Under the pieces are notes generated by a model. That model made no database searches. It saw only the letters and a list, made by a program, of their open reading frames with translations, and had not been told where the DNA came from. Both the position numbers and the translations under genes were made by a program. 64,000 nt of DNA from contig NZ_JASERT010000003.1 of the NCBI RefSeq assembly GCF_030027245.1, positions 1 through 64,000 of the forward strand, read 5' to 3'. Positions 1 through 8,594 of this stretch are shown here, one piece after another. How positions within the stretch are numbered: the first letter of the stretch is position 1; each line of letters begins with the position of its first letter. This DNA comes from Asticcacaulis sp. EMRT-3 (GTDB lineage Bacteria; Pseudomonadota; Alphaproteobacteria; Caulobacterales; Caulobacteraceae).

Positions 1-185
1 CGGACGAGACCTTCCGCCTGGCCAATAGTGGCTTGCGCTTCTTTGAGCCGTGGTGAGGACTGTGCCTGTCGGAGCAGGTCAGAATACGCCGGCGCCGGAT
101 CGGCCAGCGCAAGCATCGGTATAAGCGCACTTGCGCTCGCACCAAGGAGAAGCGCCCTGAGCGCCACTCCGATATGGAATGTCAT
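1..185 (-). CDS. Outer-membrane efflux protein (TolC/CzcC family), N-terminal part only
   Basis: This leftward gene begins at 185 and runs off the left edge, so only about 61 residues are visible. They show a signal peptide (hydrophobic ALRALLLGASASALIP stretch ending near ALA-DP) and then the start of a helical segment (YSDLLRQAQ...LKEAQATIGQAEG) typical of TolC-type outer-membrane factors of heavy-metal RND pumps. It lies 66 bp downstream of a small Cys/His-rich secreted protein in the same orientation, and both sit behind a MerR-type promoter. The rest of a CzcCBA-like pump is inferred to lie outside the window. Family assignment rests on a short N-terminus and context. Confidence 0.6.
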   Translation of the reverse strand, partial: MTFHIGVALRALLLGASASALIPMLALADPAPAYSDLLRQAQSSPRLKEAQATIGQAEGLV

Positions 186-251
186 GATAAAAAAACCTCG
201 GAAAATGAAACCAAAGCGCCCGCGAACGGGCGCGCACGTAGAACGTGTTGG

Positions 252-701
252 TTAGATTCTCGGAGGTTGGTCGGCTTGCGAGGGATCTATCCCGTGCAGC
301 CGCGCGGCTGGTTCAGGACGAAAAGAGGAGACAAATGACAGGCGTGGCGCCTCGCAATGCGTAACTGACGCCAAAGTCCCCGAGAGCGTTTCCCCAGAAT
401 GATGGTGGTGATTCATTTCCAGGAGATCGCTTTGATCATCGCCGCTGTCGCCATTAGTCTTACCGGCAACGCAATCCCTGTCGCCAGGTTCACAATTGCA
501 TACCCAGCCGCCATCGGGGAGTTGCGTGTCGCCACAGGCAATATGAGCAAATATCGAGGCATTGGCCTGAGCCGTGGTCGTCCCCATGCCAAGCGTCAGC
601 GCAATGGACAGCAAGGCTGCCCATGCCCAAAGACGCGACAGAAAAGGTTTCGAACCAGGTTTCAAAGGCAAGTCCATACAGAGACAGGCAACATTCACCA
701 C
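252..701 (-). CDS. Small secreted Cys/His-rich protein heading a metal-efflux operon
   Basis: A 149-residue protein with no family that I recognise. A hydrophobic signal segment (about residues 22-45, ending AQANA) is followed by a Cys cluster (CGDTQ...CNCEPGDRDC) and a run of four His residues near the middle, which suggests periplasmic metal binding. The start could instead be the Met at 677, which gives a more usual signal-peptide length; neither start has a clear Shine-Dalgarno. It lies directly downstream of a MerR-type promoter element and upstream of a CzcC-like gene. Similar small secreted Cys/His-rich proteins precede the Cus operon (28702) and the CopA oxidase (42057) in this window. 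A role as metal chaperone or buffer is inference. Confidence 0.6.
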   Translation of the reverse strand: MVNVACLCMDLPLKPGSKPFLSRLWAWAALLSIALTLGMGTTTAQANASIFAHIACGDTQLPDGGWVCNCEPGDRDCVAGKTNGDSGDDQSDLLEMNHHHHSGETLSGTLASVTHCEAPRLSFVSSFRPEPAARLHGIDPSQADQPPRI

Positions 702-735
702 ATTCGGGGAAATTCGTTACCATCAGGTATCTCGC

Positions 736-766
736 TTTGATCCTTGTAGTAACTACAGAGTCAAGG
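736..766 (-). promoter_or_regulatory. MerR-family (CadR/PbrR/ZntR-like) operator-promoter
   Basis: On the minus strand a -35 box TTGACT (positions 764-759) is followed by a dyad with a perfect GTAGTTACTAC core flanked by CTCT and AAGG. This is the layout of promoters activated by zinc/cadmium/lead-sensing MerR proteins, which have a long -35/-10 spacer spanned by the dyad. The -10 is weak by eye. It lies about 35-65 bp upstream of the small secreted protein and the outer-membrane efflux gene. No merR-type gene is in the window. Confidence 0.55.
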
Positions 767-817
767 CTGGATTGCGATCAAAGCTCAAGGAAGGCACCGA
801 ATTGGCGAATAACCAAA

Positions 818-1119
818 CTATCGCGACTTCTGCGCTCTCAAAACCCGCTTCAATACACGTGCCAACGGCTCAATGATGGGCGCGATGTCCAGAACCTCGT
901 TCATCAAGGTCGTTTTTGCAATCTCGGAATCGATACCAAATCCCTGGGCTTCATCCACGTAAGCAGCAAGATGATTTACGAGTTCTGCGTGTTCGTCGAT
1001 GCTTAAATCTCGATCGTATGCGATTTTCAAAATAGAACTCGCCCACGCTTTTACGTCTTCCGCCATACCAATCCCCGGTTCTCTCTTGCCCAGCCTTTCC
1101 AGCATTTCGCAGGCCAGAT
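818..1119 (-). pseudogene. 3' fragment of an unidentified gene cut by IS6
   Basis: About 100 C-terminal codons of an open frame, ending at 818, are fused at position 1119/1120 to the left end of an IS6 element. The sequence is helical and acidic/basic mixed (for example IDEHAELVNHLAAYVDEAQGFG and a basic C-terminus RVLKRVLRAQKSR). I do not recognise the family. The 5' part is not found at the flank of the other IS6 copy, so it was probably lost by an IS-mediated deletion or rearrangement. Confidence 0.5.
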
Positions 1120-1951
1120 GGCGCTGTTGCAAATTTTCGCCTGCGTACCCAACTTCGGGATTTTGACTGCGGGTTGAGCGGATGAATGACTTCAAGGGGC
1201 GCCACCATAAGGGCGAGATCATTCTTTGGGCAGTCCGCTGGTATTGCAAATACGGTATCAGCTACCGCGACCTTGAAACCATGCTGGCCGAGCGTGGCGT
1301 GGATGTTGATCACTCGACGATTTTCCGCTGGGTACAGAAGTATGCGCCAGAGATCGAAAAGCGATTGCGTTGGTACTGGAGGGCGCCTTCAATCGGGCGC
1401 TCGTGGCGGGTCGACGAGACATATGTGAAGGTCAGTGGCAAGTGGGTTTATCTGTACCGAGCGGTTGATAAAACAGGTAGAACGATTGACTTTTACCTGT
1501 CCTCGACGCGCAACGCGAAAGCCGCCAAACGCTTTCTCGGCAAGGCTTTACACGGTCTGAAAGATTGGGAAAAGCCCTTGAAGATCAACACCGACAAAGC
1601 GGCAGCCTACGGGGTTGCCATATCTGAGCTTAAAAAAGAAGGAAAATGTCTTGAGGATATGGAACATCGACAGGTCAAATATCTGAACAATGTCGTCGAG
1701 GCGGACCACGGCAAACTCAAGCGTTTAATCAAGCCAACTTTAGGCTTCAAATCTATGAAGACGGCCTATGCGACTCTCAAAGGCTTTGAGGTGATGCACG
1801 CTTTGAAAAAGGGCCAGGCCAAGATCTGGCAATATCAGGACGGCATCATAGGCGAAGTGCGTCTGGTCGAGCGCAATTTCGGGATTTACAATGTCTGAAG
1901 ACCGCGTAGCTTAAACAGACTATTGCCATTTTTAAATTTTGCAACAGCGCC
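1120..1951 (+). mobile_element. IS6-family insertion sequence, copy 1 (832 bp)
   Basis: The ends carry the inverted repeat GGCGCTGTTGCAAA, typical of the IS6/IS26 family. The element matches the copy at 6970-7801 in inverse orientation, with the same offsets from the transposase (62 and 53 bp). The flanking 8-mers (GGCCAGAT on the left, TGCAAGGC on the right) differ, so there is no target duplication. This points to recombination or adjacent deletion after insertion. Confidence 0.9.
1182..1898 (+). CDS. IS6-family transposase
   Basis: A 238-residue DDE transposase with the IS6/IS26 layout: an N-terminal zinc-ribbon/HTH-like part (FKGRHHKGEIILWAVRWYCKY, YRDLETMLAERG), then the DDE core with WRVDETYVKV, INTDKAAAY and the distal Glu in YLNNVVEADHGKLKR. 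Length is normal for the family. The predicted protein is identical to the second copy at 7023-7739, so both were acquired or moved recently. It catalyses replicative transposition and cointegrate formation. Confidence 0.95.
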   Translation: MNDFKGRHHKGEIILWAVRWYCKYGISYRDLETMLAERGVDVDHSTIFRWVQKYAPEIEKRLRWYWRAPSIGRSWRVDETYVKVSGKWVYLYRAVDKTGRTIDFYLSSTRNAKAAKRFLGKALHGLKDWEKPLKINTDKAAAYGVAISELKKEGKCLEDMEHRQVKYLNNVVEADHGKLKRLIKPTLGFKSMKTAYATLKGFEVMHALKKGQAKIWQYQDGIIGEVRLVERNFGIYNV

Positions 1952-2348
1952 TGCAAGGCCACACGGAAGCGGCCGCGAGAGCATAATATACTTGGCTGAT
2001 GTAAAGCTGATCTTGAGCGCGTGAGAAAGGCTTTTGAATGAGATTCTTTTTGATCGAAATGATGAATATTATTACATGATGTCAATATGTTACACGAATT
2101 TCTAAATTCATAAAACTGTTATTTTAATGAAGCGTTAGTGTCATTATGCGGTGACATGACGCCAAAGTCGGACGTTACAAGACTGTGGCGCCGATAGAAA
2201 TCAAAGTCAGTGTAAACGTTAATATTGCACTTGTTTCATTTTATACAGTTCTGGTTGCGATCATTTTAAATAATGGCGCGCCTTTTCTGTAGGTGAGCGG
2301 CGTGAGGCGTTCGCATTGTGCCCACTAACCTATTTCCAAGGCAATAAC
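1952..2348 (+). promoter_or_regulatory. AT-rich intergenic leader before a TonB-dependent receptor
   Basis: This 397 bp stretch between IS6 and the receptor holds no gene that I can support. It is much more AT-rich than its neighbours between about 2040 and 2280, as expected for a promoter/operator region. I cannot place a convincing -35/-10 pair or operator. A weak Shine-Dalgarno (AAGG, near 2338) precedes the receptor start at 2349. Confidence 0.35.
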
Positions 2349-4586
2349 ATGACCTCCACCTTAAAAGGCGCCAGCCGTCTGGCTTTTGGGGCCAGCCCTG
2401 CAGTGCTCATTCTCGCCCTGACCCTTGCGCCAGGGGCGTCAATGGCCCAGACCTCCGCCGCTCAAAATGTGCAGACCGTCCCAATCGAAACCATCGTCGT
2501 CACCGGCAAGGCCGAAACGGCGCCAGCGCCAGGTTCTACGCCGCTCAGCGCCGTCGAACCGACATCGATTGTGTCTGCGGCTTATATTGCCAAGAATCTG
2601 GCTCCTTCCGGCAATTATGACGAGGCGATCAAGTTCAGCCCGTCGACCTTCGACACCGCGCCGAATGGTCCTGGACTAGCGGAGAGCCAGAACATCTCGA
2701 TCCGTGGGTTTCAGGACGGCCAGTTCAACGTCACTTTCGATGGGATTCCGTGGGGCGATTCCAACGACTTCACACACCACACCACGAGCTATTTCATGGC
2801 TCATGATCTGGGCCAAATTACAATTGACCGGGGGCCTGGCACGGGCGCGACTATCGGCAATGCGACTTTCGGCGGCACGGTGTACATACTGTCGAAAGCC
2901 CCTGAGGACCATTTCGCAATCAGCCCTTACGTCTCCTATGGCAGTTTCAACACGTCTGACGTGGGCGTTGAAGTTGATTCCGGCAAGTTGAACAATTCAG
3001 GAACGCGCTTTCTTATCGACGCTGAGGGCTTGCAGTCGGACGGTTACCTGACAAATGAGCATCAGAAGCGGCAAAACTACTATGCAAAGCTTGTCCAGCC
3101 GCTTGGGGATAATTTCACCCTGACCCTCGCCGGCATGTATAACCATGTCCATCAGAATATTTCCATTGGCTCAACTGCGGATCAGCTGGCTACCCTCGGC
3201 CGCAACTGGGGTCTGTCGCGAGATCCGAACAATCAGAACTACTTTGATTATAACGCAGATTTTATCAAGACCGACTTTATCTACGCCGACCTCGCGGGTC
3301 ATTTTGGCGAGGGTTGGTCACTCGATGGGAAACTCTACACCTATGCTTACGGCCACACGGGCATAAATGGCGAGGATCCGAACGGCGAATACCCGAACTA
3401 TGTCGTCCTCACCCAAGGCGGCCCGCAGGTTTCTGGCGTGCCAGGTCAACTGCTCAAAAACGACTATCGCTCGGTTGGCGCGATCTTGCGCCTGACGAAG
3501 ATCCTGCCGTTCGGCGATCTGCAAACAGGTCTTTGGTATGACAGCCAGACCAATCTTCGTCGGGTGAACGAGGTCGTCATGAACGAGAATATGTCGCCGA
3601 ACTACGACGATAATGGCAATGGCGCCATTGGCGATCCGGGCACCGGCGCAACCAATGGGTTCGACCGAGACCTGACGCAGGGTATGAAAACCTTCCAGCC
3701 CTATATTCAGTTCAATATCAAGCCTTTGGCGGGTTTGACCCTAACGCCGGGTATTCGCTATTCGTGGTTCAGGCGCAACGTCAATGCAAACGTCAATGTC
3801 AAAACGGAAACGGCGCAGTCCTACAAGAACACCTTCCAAGCGACCCTGCCGAGCCTTGAGGCCCACTACGACATAAGCGCGAACTGGTCGGCCTATGCGC
3901 AGGCGGCAAAGGGCTTTTTGGCCCCAAATGAGAACTACTTCAATCGCGTCGATCCAAACTCCACCAATTTCAAACCCGAGAGCACGACCAATTATCAGGC
4001 AGGCACAACCTGGAAGAATGCGAAGCTCTCCGCTTCACTGGACGTTTACGCGATTGATTTTAACAATCTAATTGTCCCGGTCGGTTCGCAAGGTGGAAAG
4101 GCGATCTATGGAAACCTTGGCGGGGTGCGCTATCGCGGGATTGAAGCTGAAGGCAGCTATGCGATTGGTCATGGCTTTAGCCTCTACGCCAACGCCTCCA
4201 TCAATTCCGCGATAGCAAACTCGGACAAGACGTGGGTGCCAAACACGCCCAAGAACACAGCTTCCGGCGGGGTGGTCTACAACTCTGGCGGCGTCTACGC
4301 CTCCTTGTTCGCCAAGATGGTTGGTCCGCGTTATGGGGATTCTGGCGATACGCAGCGCTTGCCGCCCTTCACCACAGCCGATGCTTCCATTGATTTCGAT
4401 CTTGGTCGCCTATCCGACACTCTGGCCAGCGCCAAGTTGAAGATCAATGTGAACAACATCGCCGACAGCAAGCCGATCATAAATCTGGCGGGCTATACGG
4501 TTGGCGCAGGCACGCCGCTGTACTGGACCAATGCAGGACGCAGCATTTTTGCGACGCTGGAATTCAAATTCGGTCCGCAATTCTGA
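2349..4586 (+). CDS. TonB-dependent outer-membrane receptor
   Basis: A 745-residue receptor. The Met at 2349 is preferred over one 11 codons upstream because AAGG precedes it and it gives a clean signal peptide (hydrophobic ILALTLAPGASMAQ). A TonB-box-like segment (ETIVVTGKAE) follows, then a plug domain (ISIRGFQDGQFNVTFDGIPWGD, ITIDRGPGTGATIGNATFGG) and a 22-strand-type barrel ending in the terminal aromatic motif LEFKFGPQF. It imports a metal chelate or other large ligand using TonB-ExbBD energy; the substrate cannot be read from the sequence. It is the only cargo gene of full size between the two inverted IS6 copies and is followed by a strong hairpin. Confidence 0.9.
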   Translation: MTSTLKGASRLAFGASPAVLILALTLAPGASMAQTSAAQNVQTVPIETIVVTGKAETAPAPGSTPLSAVEPTSIVSAAYIAKNLAPSGNYDEAIKFSPSTFDTAPNGPGLAESQNISIRGFQDGQFNVTFDGIPWGDSNDFTHHTTSYFMAHDLGQITIDRGPGTGATIGNATFGGTVYILSKAPEDHFAISPYVSYGSFNTSDVGVEVDSGKLNNSGTRFLIDAEGLQSDGYLTNEHQKRQNYYAKLVQPLGDNFTLTLAGMYNHVHQNISIGSTADQLATLGRNWGLSRDPNNQNYFDYNADFIKTDFIYADLAGHFGEGWSLDGKLYTYAYGHTGINGEDPNGEYPNYVVLTQGGPQVSGVPGQLLKNDYRSVGAILRLTKILPFGDLQTGLWYDSQTNLRRVNEVVMNENMSPNYDDNGNGAIGDPGTGATNGFDRDLTQGMKTFQPYIQFNIKPLAGLTLTPGIRYSWFRRNVNANVNVKTETAQSYKNTFQATLPSLEAHYDISANWSAYAQAAKGFLAPNENYFNRVDPNSTNFKPESTTNYQAGTTWKNAKLSASLDVYAIDFNNLIVPVGSQGGKAIYGNLGGVRYRGIEAEGSYAIGHGFSLYANASINSAIANSDKTWVPNTPKNTASGGVVYNSGGVYASLFAKMVGPRYGDSGDTQRLPPFTTADASIDFDLGRLSDTLASAKLKINVNNIADSKPIINLAGYTVGAGTPLYWTNAGRSIFATLEFKFGPQF

Positions 4587-4713
4587 CCTTCCTGCCGGCC
4601 TGGAGGCTATCCGCCAACACGCTGATCAAAACCTTCGGGCGCTTTTGTATACAAAGGGTACGGATGATCAGCGTCTTCAATCAGTAGGTTAGCCGCCTGG
4701 TTTCTATAGAGTC

Positions 4714-4763
4714 GTACGGCGGAGCCGGAACGAAAGCCAACCTTCGTTCCGGCTCCGCCGTAC
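4714..4763. terminator. Strong convergent hairpin, putative bidirectional terminator
   Basis: A perfect inverted repeat with 21 bp arms (4714-4734 and 4743-4763, GC-rich) and an 8 nt loop sits between the end of the rightward receptor gene and the end of the leftward small gene. There is no U-run on either side, so classic intrinsic termination is uncertain. The position between convergent genes supports a transcription-insulating role. Confidence 0.6.
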
Positions 4764-4768
4764 GGGCC

Positions 4769-5098
4769 TTATCCTGCGTAGTGCGAAATACGATTCTCTG
4801 CGCGGTTCAGGCGATGCTTTTCGAGGCGCGTGATGTGACCATGATCGTGTCGTGCATCGAAACGTTCGCGGGCACGAACGTGTTGGTCGGCGATACGCTG
4901 CTCACGCGCTTGTCGTCTCGTGAGTTCCCCTGCGCGCCGCTCCTGCTGGATGCGTCGGTCGAGATGGGCGGCGCGGACATTGACTTGTTCCCGACGGGGA
5001 TGCGCAGCATCCCACCGAGTTTCGGCCGATGCGCCGCTGGCCACCAATGTAGTAATCAGGGCAAAAGCCATCGCGCATTTGGCAAAAGTGGTATTCAT
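4769..5098 (-). CDS. Small secreted Arg/His-rich helical protein
   Basis: A 109-residue protein with a clear Sec signal peptide (MNTTFAKCAMAFALITTLVASGASA) and a mature part that is almost entirely charged and helical, rich in Arg, His, Gln and Glu (ERRAGELTRRQAREQR, HGHITRLEKHRLNRAENRISH). Upstream GGAG at a good distance supports the start. Similar repeated L-T-x-x-E-x-x-R-L...NRIS patterns occur in unnamed periplasmic proteins of proteobacteria. A function is not known to me; metal or stress roles would be guesswork. It lies convergent to the receptor gene and next to IS1380. Confidence 0.65.
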   Translation of the reverse strand: MNTTFAKCAMAFALITTLVASGASAETRWDAAHPRREQVNVRAAHLDRRIQQERRAGELTRRQAREQRIADQHVRARERFDARHDHGHITRLEKHRLNRAENRISHYAG

Positions 5099-5156
5099 GG
5101 AAGTTCTCCGGAACTTTAGAAGCTAACCCGCCCCTTTGACGGTGATGACAAGTTAG

Positions 5157-6783
5157 CCGCTCTTATTCATGGTAGCGGCAAAATGATGCAGCGGGTGTAG
5201 CGTAAGGCTTTGTTTTGGCATAGATTATGGGTGTCGAATCCTAAATCATTTCCAACACCGCCGGTGCCACACCCGCCATGGACCAGATTACCGATCTTCC
5301 GTTCGATTTGCCAAGCGTTTCGCGCAAGAAAGTCACGGCTGCTTTCGATGGCGGTCGTATCAGTTCCGACGGCGGCGTCATGCTTTTGTCTGCCGCGGAA
5401 CGCCAGATCGGGATCATCGACCGGCTTTGGCGGCTCATTCCAGACCGTCGCAATCCGTTGCTGGTGACACACTCGGTGGCGTCAATCTTGAAGGCTCGGA
5501 TCTTCGCCATCGCCTGCGGGTATGAAGATGGCAATGACCTGGGCTCTCTGCGCACCGACCCTGCGTTCAAGCTCGCCTGCGGCCGTCTTCCCGAGGAAGG
5601 CAAGGATCTGTGCTCGCAACCCACGCTGTCGCGTTGGGAGAATGCCCCAGATCTTCGTAGCCTGATCCGGCTGACCTACGCCCTGGTCGATCAGTATTGC
5701 CATAGCTTTGGCTCGGCCATCCCGGCTGAGATCACGCTCGATATCGACGACACGGTCGACGTCGTCCATGGCCGCCAGCAGTTGTCGTTCTTCAACGCCC
5801 ATGAAGGCGAGTATTGCTTCAAGCCTATCCACGTCTACGACGTGGCCACGGGTCGGCCGGTCGTGGTCATTCTGCGGCCAGGTAAAACACCTTCCGGCAA
5901 AGAGGTGCGTAGCTGGGTCCGCAAGATCGTGCGCCGGATCCGCAAACACTGGCCCAAAACTCACATTACCCTGCGCGGCGACGGGCATTACGCCAGACCC
6001 GAGGTCATGGCCTGGGCCGAGCGCAAGGGCGTCGACTATATCTTCGGACTGCCCGGCTCCAAGCCCTTGCATGCCAAGGTCGAAGCCTTTGCCGATCATA
6101 TCCGTGTCGTTCGCGCCGAACAGCAAGCCGCCGCCGTTCGCGGCTACACCGAAGTCCGCCATGGCGCCCAATCCTGGGGGCGCGAGCGCCGCGTCATTGC
6201 TCGTATCGAAGCCACGCCGCTTGGTCTCGACAACCGTTTCGTCGTGACGTCCCTGGGCGATCCCGATCCTGAGACCCTATACGCCAAGCTCTATTGCGCC
6301 CGGGGCAATGCGGAGAACTTGATCAAGCTGCACAAGACCCAGCTTAAAAGCGACCGCACCTCCTGCCGTTGCCCCCTGGCCAACCAGATGCGTCTGATCC
6401 TCCACACCGCCGCCTATTGGCTCATGCTCACCGTCAGGGATCAAATCCCAAAGGCCCACAAGCTGGCGACCGCAGAGTTCAATACCATCCGGTTGCGCTT
6501 ACTGAAGATCGGCGCCCGGATCACCGAGACGTCTCATCGCATCAGGATCGCCTTCGCCGCCGCTTGCCCAGAGGCCAGTCTCTTCCGTCACATCATGGCC
6601 GCGCTCAAGCCCGCACCTGCATGAAAAATGGGGCTATGCCCCAAAAGCCGCCGCCATCACCATCAACCCCATCGGAGAAAAATCTGGTCCAGCGCGTGGC
6701 GAAAAACACGAAGCGGAAAAACGCGTCTCGGCATAGGCCAACCTAAACGGCAACCCGGTCACAGGAACCATGAATGGATCGGG
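5157..6783 (+). mobile_element. IS1380-family insertion sequence, copy 1 (1627 bp)
   Basis: The left end CCGCTCTTATTCATGGT and the right end (read inward) CCCGATCCATTCATGGT form imperfect inverted repeats. The element is flanked by a perfect 4 bp target duplication TTAG (5153-5156 and 6784-6787). Length and offsets match copy 2 at 21324-22950 exactly. The copies have different target duplications (TTAG and CTAG), so they inserted independently. Confidence 0.93.
5278..6624 (+). CDS. IS1380-family transposase
   Basis: A 448-residue DDE transposase. IS1380 hallmarks are visible: SSDGGVMLL near the N-terminus, the GYEDGNDLGSLRTDPAFKLA block, the first catalytic Asp region (LDIDDTVDVVHG), ITLRGDGHYARPEVM for the second Asp, and the RGNAENLIKLHKTQLKSDRTSC segment with the catalytic Glu. 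Full length and identical in predicted sequence to the copy at 21483-22829. Several long antisense frames inside it are coding shadows. Confidence 0.95.
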   Translation: MDQITDLPFDLPSVSRKKVTAAFDGGRISSDGGVMLLSAAERQIGIIDRLWRLIPDRRNPLLVTHSVASILKARIFAIACGYEDGNDLGSLRTDPAFKLACGRLPEEGKDLCSQPTLSRWENAPDLRSLIRLTYALVDQYCHSFGSAIPAEITLDIDDTVDVVHGRQQLSFFNAHEGEYCFKPIHVYDVATGRPVVVILRPGKTPSGKEVRSWVRKIVRRIRKHWPKTHITLRGDGHYARPEVMAWAERKGVDYIFGLPGSKPLHAKVEAFADHIRVVRAEQQAAAVRGYTEVRHGAQSWGRERRVIARIEATPLGLDNRFVVTSLGDPDPETLYAKLYCARGNAENLIKLHKTQLKSDRTSCRCPLANQMRLILHTAAYWLMLTVRDQIPKAHKLATAEFNTIRLRLLKIGARITETSHRIRIAFAAACPEASLFRHIMAALKPAPA

Positions 6784-6969
6784 TTAGCTTTTCCGGTCTG
6801 AACGAAATCAGAGCGCTACGTATATTTTCGGTTCACCTGAAGACCACGATGGGGGCGGAAGCGTAAAAATCCGGAAATATTGGTCAAGCGGTTGATAACA
6901 GCAGAAATACGTACAAACCTGCGAGAGGATAAGGAATGCCATCGGATCGGCCGGCATACCATCTTTGGC

Positions 6970-7801
6970 GGCGCTGTTGCAAAATTTAAAAATGGCAATA
7001 GTCTGTTTAAGCTACGCGGTCTTCAGACATTGTAAATCCCGAAATTGCGCTCGACCAGACGCACTTCGCCTATGATGCCGTCCTGATATTGCCAGATCTT
7101 GGCCTGGCCCTTTTTCAAAGCGTGCATCACCTCAAAGCCTTTGAGAGTCGCATAGGCCGTCTTCATAGATTTGAAGCCTAAAGTTGGCTTGATTAAACGC
7201 TTGAGTTTGCCGTGGTCCGCCTCGACGACATTGTTCAGATATTTGACCTGTCGATGTTCCATATCCTCAAGACATTTTCCTTCTTTTTTAAGCTCAGATA
7301 TGGCAACCCCGTAGGCTGCCGCTTTGTCGGTGTTGATCTTCAAGGGCTTTTCCCAATCTTTCAGACCGTGTAAAGCCTTGCCGAGAAAGCGTTTGGCGGC
7401 TTTCGCGTTGCGCGTCGAGGACAGGTAAAAGTCAATCGTTCTACCTGTTTTATCAACCGCTCGGTACAGATAAACCCACTTGCCACTGACCTTCACATAT
7501 GTCTCGTCGACCCGCCACGAGCGCCCGATTGAAGGCGCCCTCCAGTACCAACGCAGTCGCTTTTCGATCTCTGGCGCATACTTCTGTACCCAGCGGAAAA
7601 TCGTCGAGTGATCAACATCCACGCCACGCTCGGCCAGCATGGTTTCAAGGTCGCGGTAGCTGATACCGTATTTGCAATACCAGCGGACTGCCCAAAGAAT
7701 GATCTCGCCCTTATGGTGGCGCCCCTTGAAGTCATTCATCCGCTCAACCCGCAGTCAAAATCCCGAAGTTGGGTACGCAGGCGAAAATTTGCAACAGCGC
7801 C
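6970..7801 (-). mobile_element. IS6-family insertion sequence, copy 2 (832 bp, inverted)
   Basis: Same ends and same length as copy 1, in inverse orientation. The flanking 8-mers TCTTTGGC (left) and CTTGGCTG (right) are not a duplication and do not pair with the flanks of copy 1. Its right end cuts directly into an IS21 istA gene. Confidence 0.9.
7023..7739 (-). CDS. IS6-family transposase (second copy)
   Basis: A 238-residue transposase predicted to be identical to the one at 1182-1898, with the same DDE motifs. With copy 1 it brackets a 6.7 kb segment containing a TonB-dependent receptor, a small secreted protein and IS1380. The inverted order means the pair could invert, but not simply excise, the segment between them. 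Confidence 0.95.
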   Translation of the reverse strand: MNDFKGRHHKGEIILWAVRWYCKYGISYRDLETMLAERGVDVDHSTIFRWVQKYAPEIEKRLRWYWRAPSIGRSWRVDETYVKVSGKWVYLYRAVDKTGRTIDFYLSSTRNAKAAKRFLGKALHGLKDWEKPLKINTDKAAAYGVAISELKKEGKCLEDMEHRQVKYLNNVVEADHGKLKRLIKPTLGFKSMKTAYATLKGFEVMHALKKGQAKIWQYQDGIIGEVRLVERNFGIYNV

Positions 7802-8041
7802 CTTGGCTGTGTGGCGCTGTTTGCGCGGCGCCGAACGATCCGCTTCCAGGATGCCATCGATGGTGCCGATGAACGCGTCCAGCTTCGGACGTTTTATCGC
7901 CGTCTGGCGGCGGTAGCCCGGCGGGGCCGAAAAAGACAGCATCTTGCGAATGCTGTCACGCGATAGGTTGAAATGCTTCGCGGCCTCCCGCTGGCTCATG
8001 CCCTCCGAACAGGCAAGGCGAACCTTCAAATACAATTCCAC
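7802..8041 (-). pseudogene. istA: IS21-family istA, 5' fragment
   Basis: About 80 N-terminal codons of an IstA transposase, with the typical start (MELYLKVRLACSEGMSQREAAKHFNLSRDSIRKML) containing the N-terminal HTH. The frame is cut by the end of IS6 copy 2 at 7801/7802 and the remaining three quarters of the gene are missing. The N-terminal HTH pattern is distinctive for IS21. Confidence 0.8.
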
Positions 8042-8169
8042 GGTATAAATCCTTCCATCCTCCCTGCGACCTGCAGGAAGAAGATAGGTGGACGACTTTT
8101 ACGCCGCCCGCGCCGGCACGATTCCGACGCTTCCGTGGTAGGTTTTTGCACCGCCGCTTATAGGCTGAC

Positions 8170-8376
8170 CTACTGATGAGCCGCTACGAAAAGGCGTCGA
8201 CCATCATCACCTCAAATCGCCCCTTTAATGACTGGGCCCACTTAATGGGGGACGTCGTGCTGGTCGCGCCCTTGCTCGACCGCCTTCTGCACCACGGACG
8301 AATGCTGAACTTCGACGGAAAAAGTTGGCGTTTAAAGGAAGCGGCAGCCCGTAACCTCAGCCAATCCAATGGGTAA
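8170..8376 (+). pseudogene. istB: IS21-family istB, 3' fragment
   Basis: The C-terminal part of the IstB helper ATPase: SRYEKASTIITSNRPFNDW, then LLDRLLHHGRMLNFDGKSWRLKEA. The sensor/arginine-finger region before this is absent. It points rightward while the istA fragment at 7802-8041 points leftward; intact IS21 has istA and istB in the same direction, so the two pieces are rearranged remnants or come from different elements. Confidence 0.75.
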
Positions 8377-8429
8377 CGGCTCGCTTCGCTACAGCGCCTT
8401 TGAATAGCGCGCTCAGCTCGCCGTTACCC
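8371..8429. repeat. 10 bp inverted repeat at the end of the istB remnant
   Basis: GGGTAACGGC (8371-8380) and its exact complement GCCGTTACCC (8420-8429) are separated by 39 bp. This could be a hairpin or leftover end structure of the decayed IS21 region. The rest of 8377-8594 holds nothing that I can support. Confidence 0.4.
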
Positions 8430-8594
8430 ACCCAAACGTCAGGGAAAATAACTTAACATGGCTCGCCGAACGGCATTGGCAGAAGCCGCCGAATTAGGCT
8501 AAACGTCGAAAATCTGCTGCGAAGACTGGCCCGTTTTAAGGTGGCCATCCGGGCCTAAGCGAACAGATTCGGCAAAACCTTTAGCCAATATCGC

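Noticed and set aside
399..740. Plus-strand frame opposite the small Cys/His-rich gene
   Set aside because: No recognisable domain, and the minus-strand frame has a signal peptide, metal-ligand clusters and a promoter in the right direction.
2040..2080. Possible Fur box upstream of the TonB receptor at 2349
   Set aside because: The AT-rich segment AAATGATGAATATTATTAC only matches half of the consensus; the agreement is no better than expected in such AT-rich DNA.
5482..6171. 229-codon minus-strand frame, also seen mirrored at 21936-22625
   Set aside because: Antisense shadow within the IS1380 transposase; it recurs only because the IS is duplicated.
1120..7801. Simple IS6 composite transposon
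   Set aside because: The copies are inverted and there is no 8 bp target duplication at the outer or inner ends.
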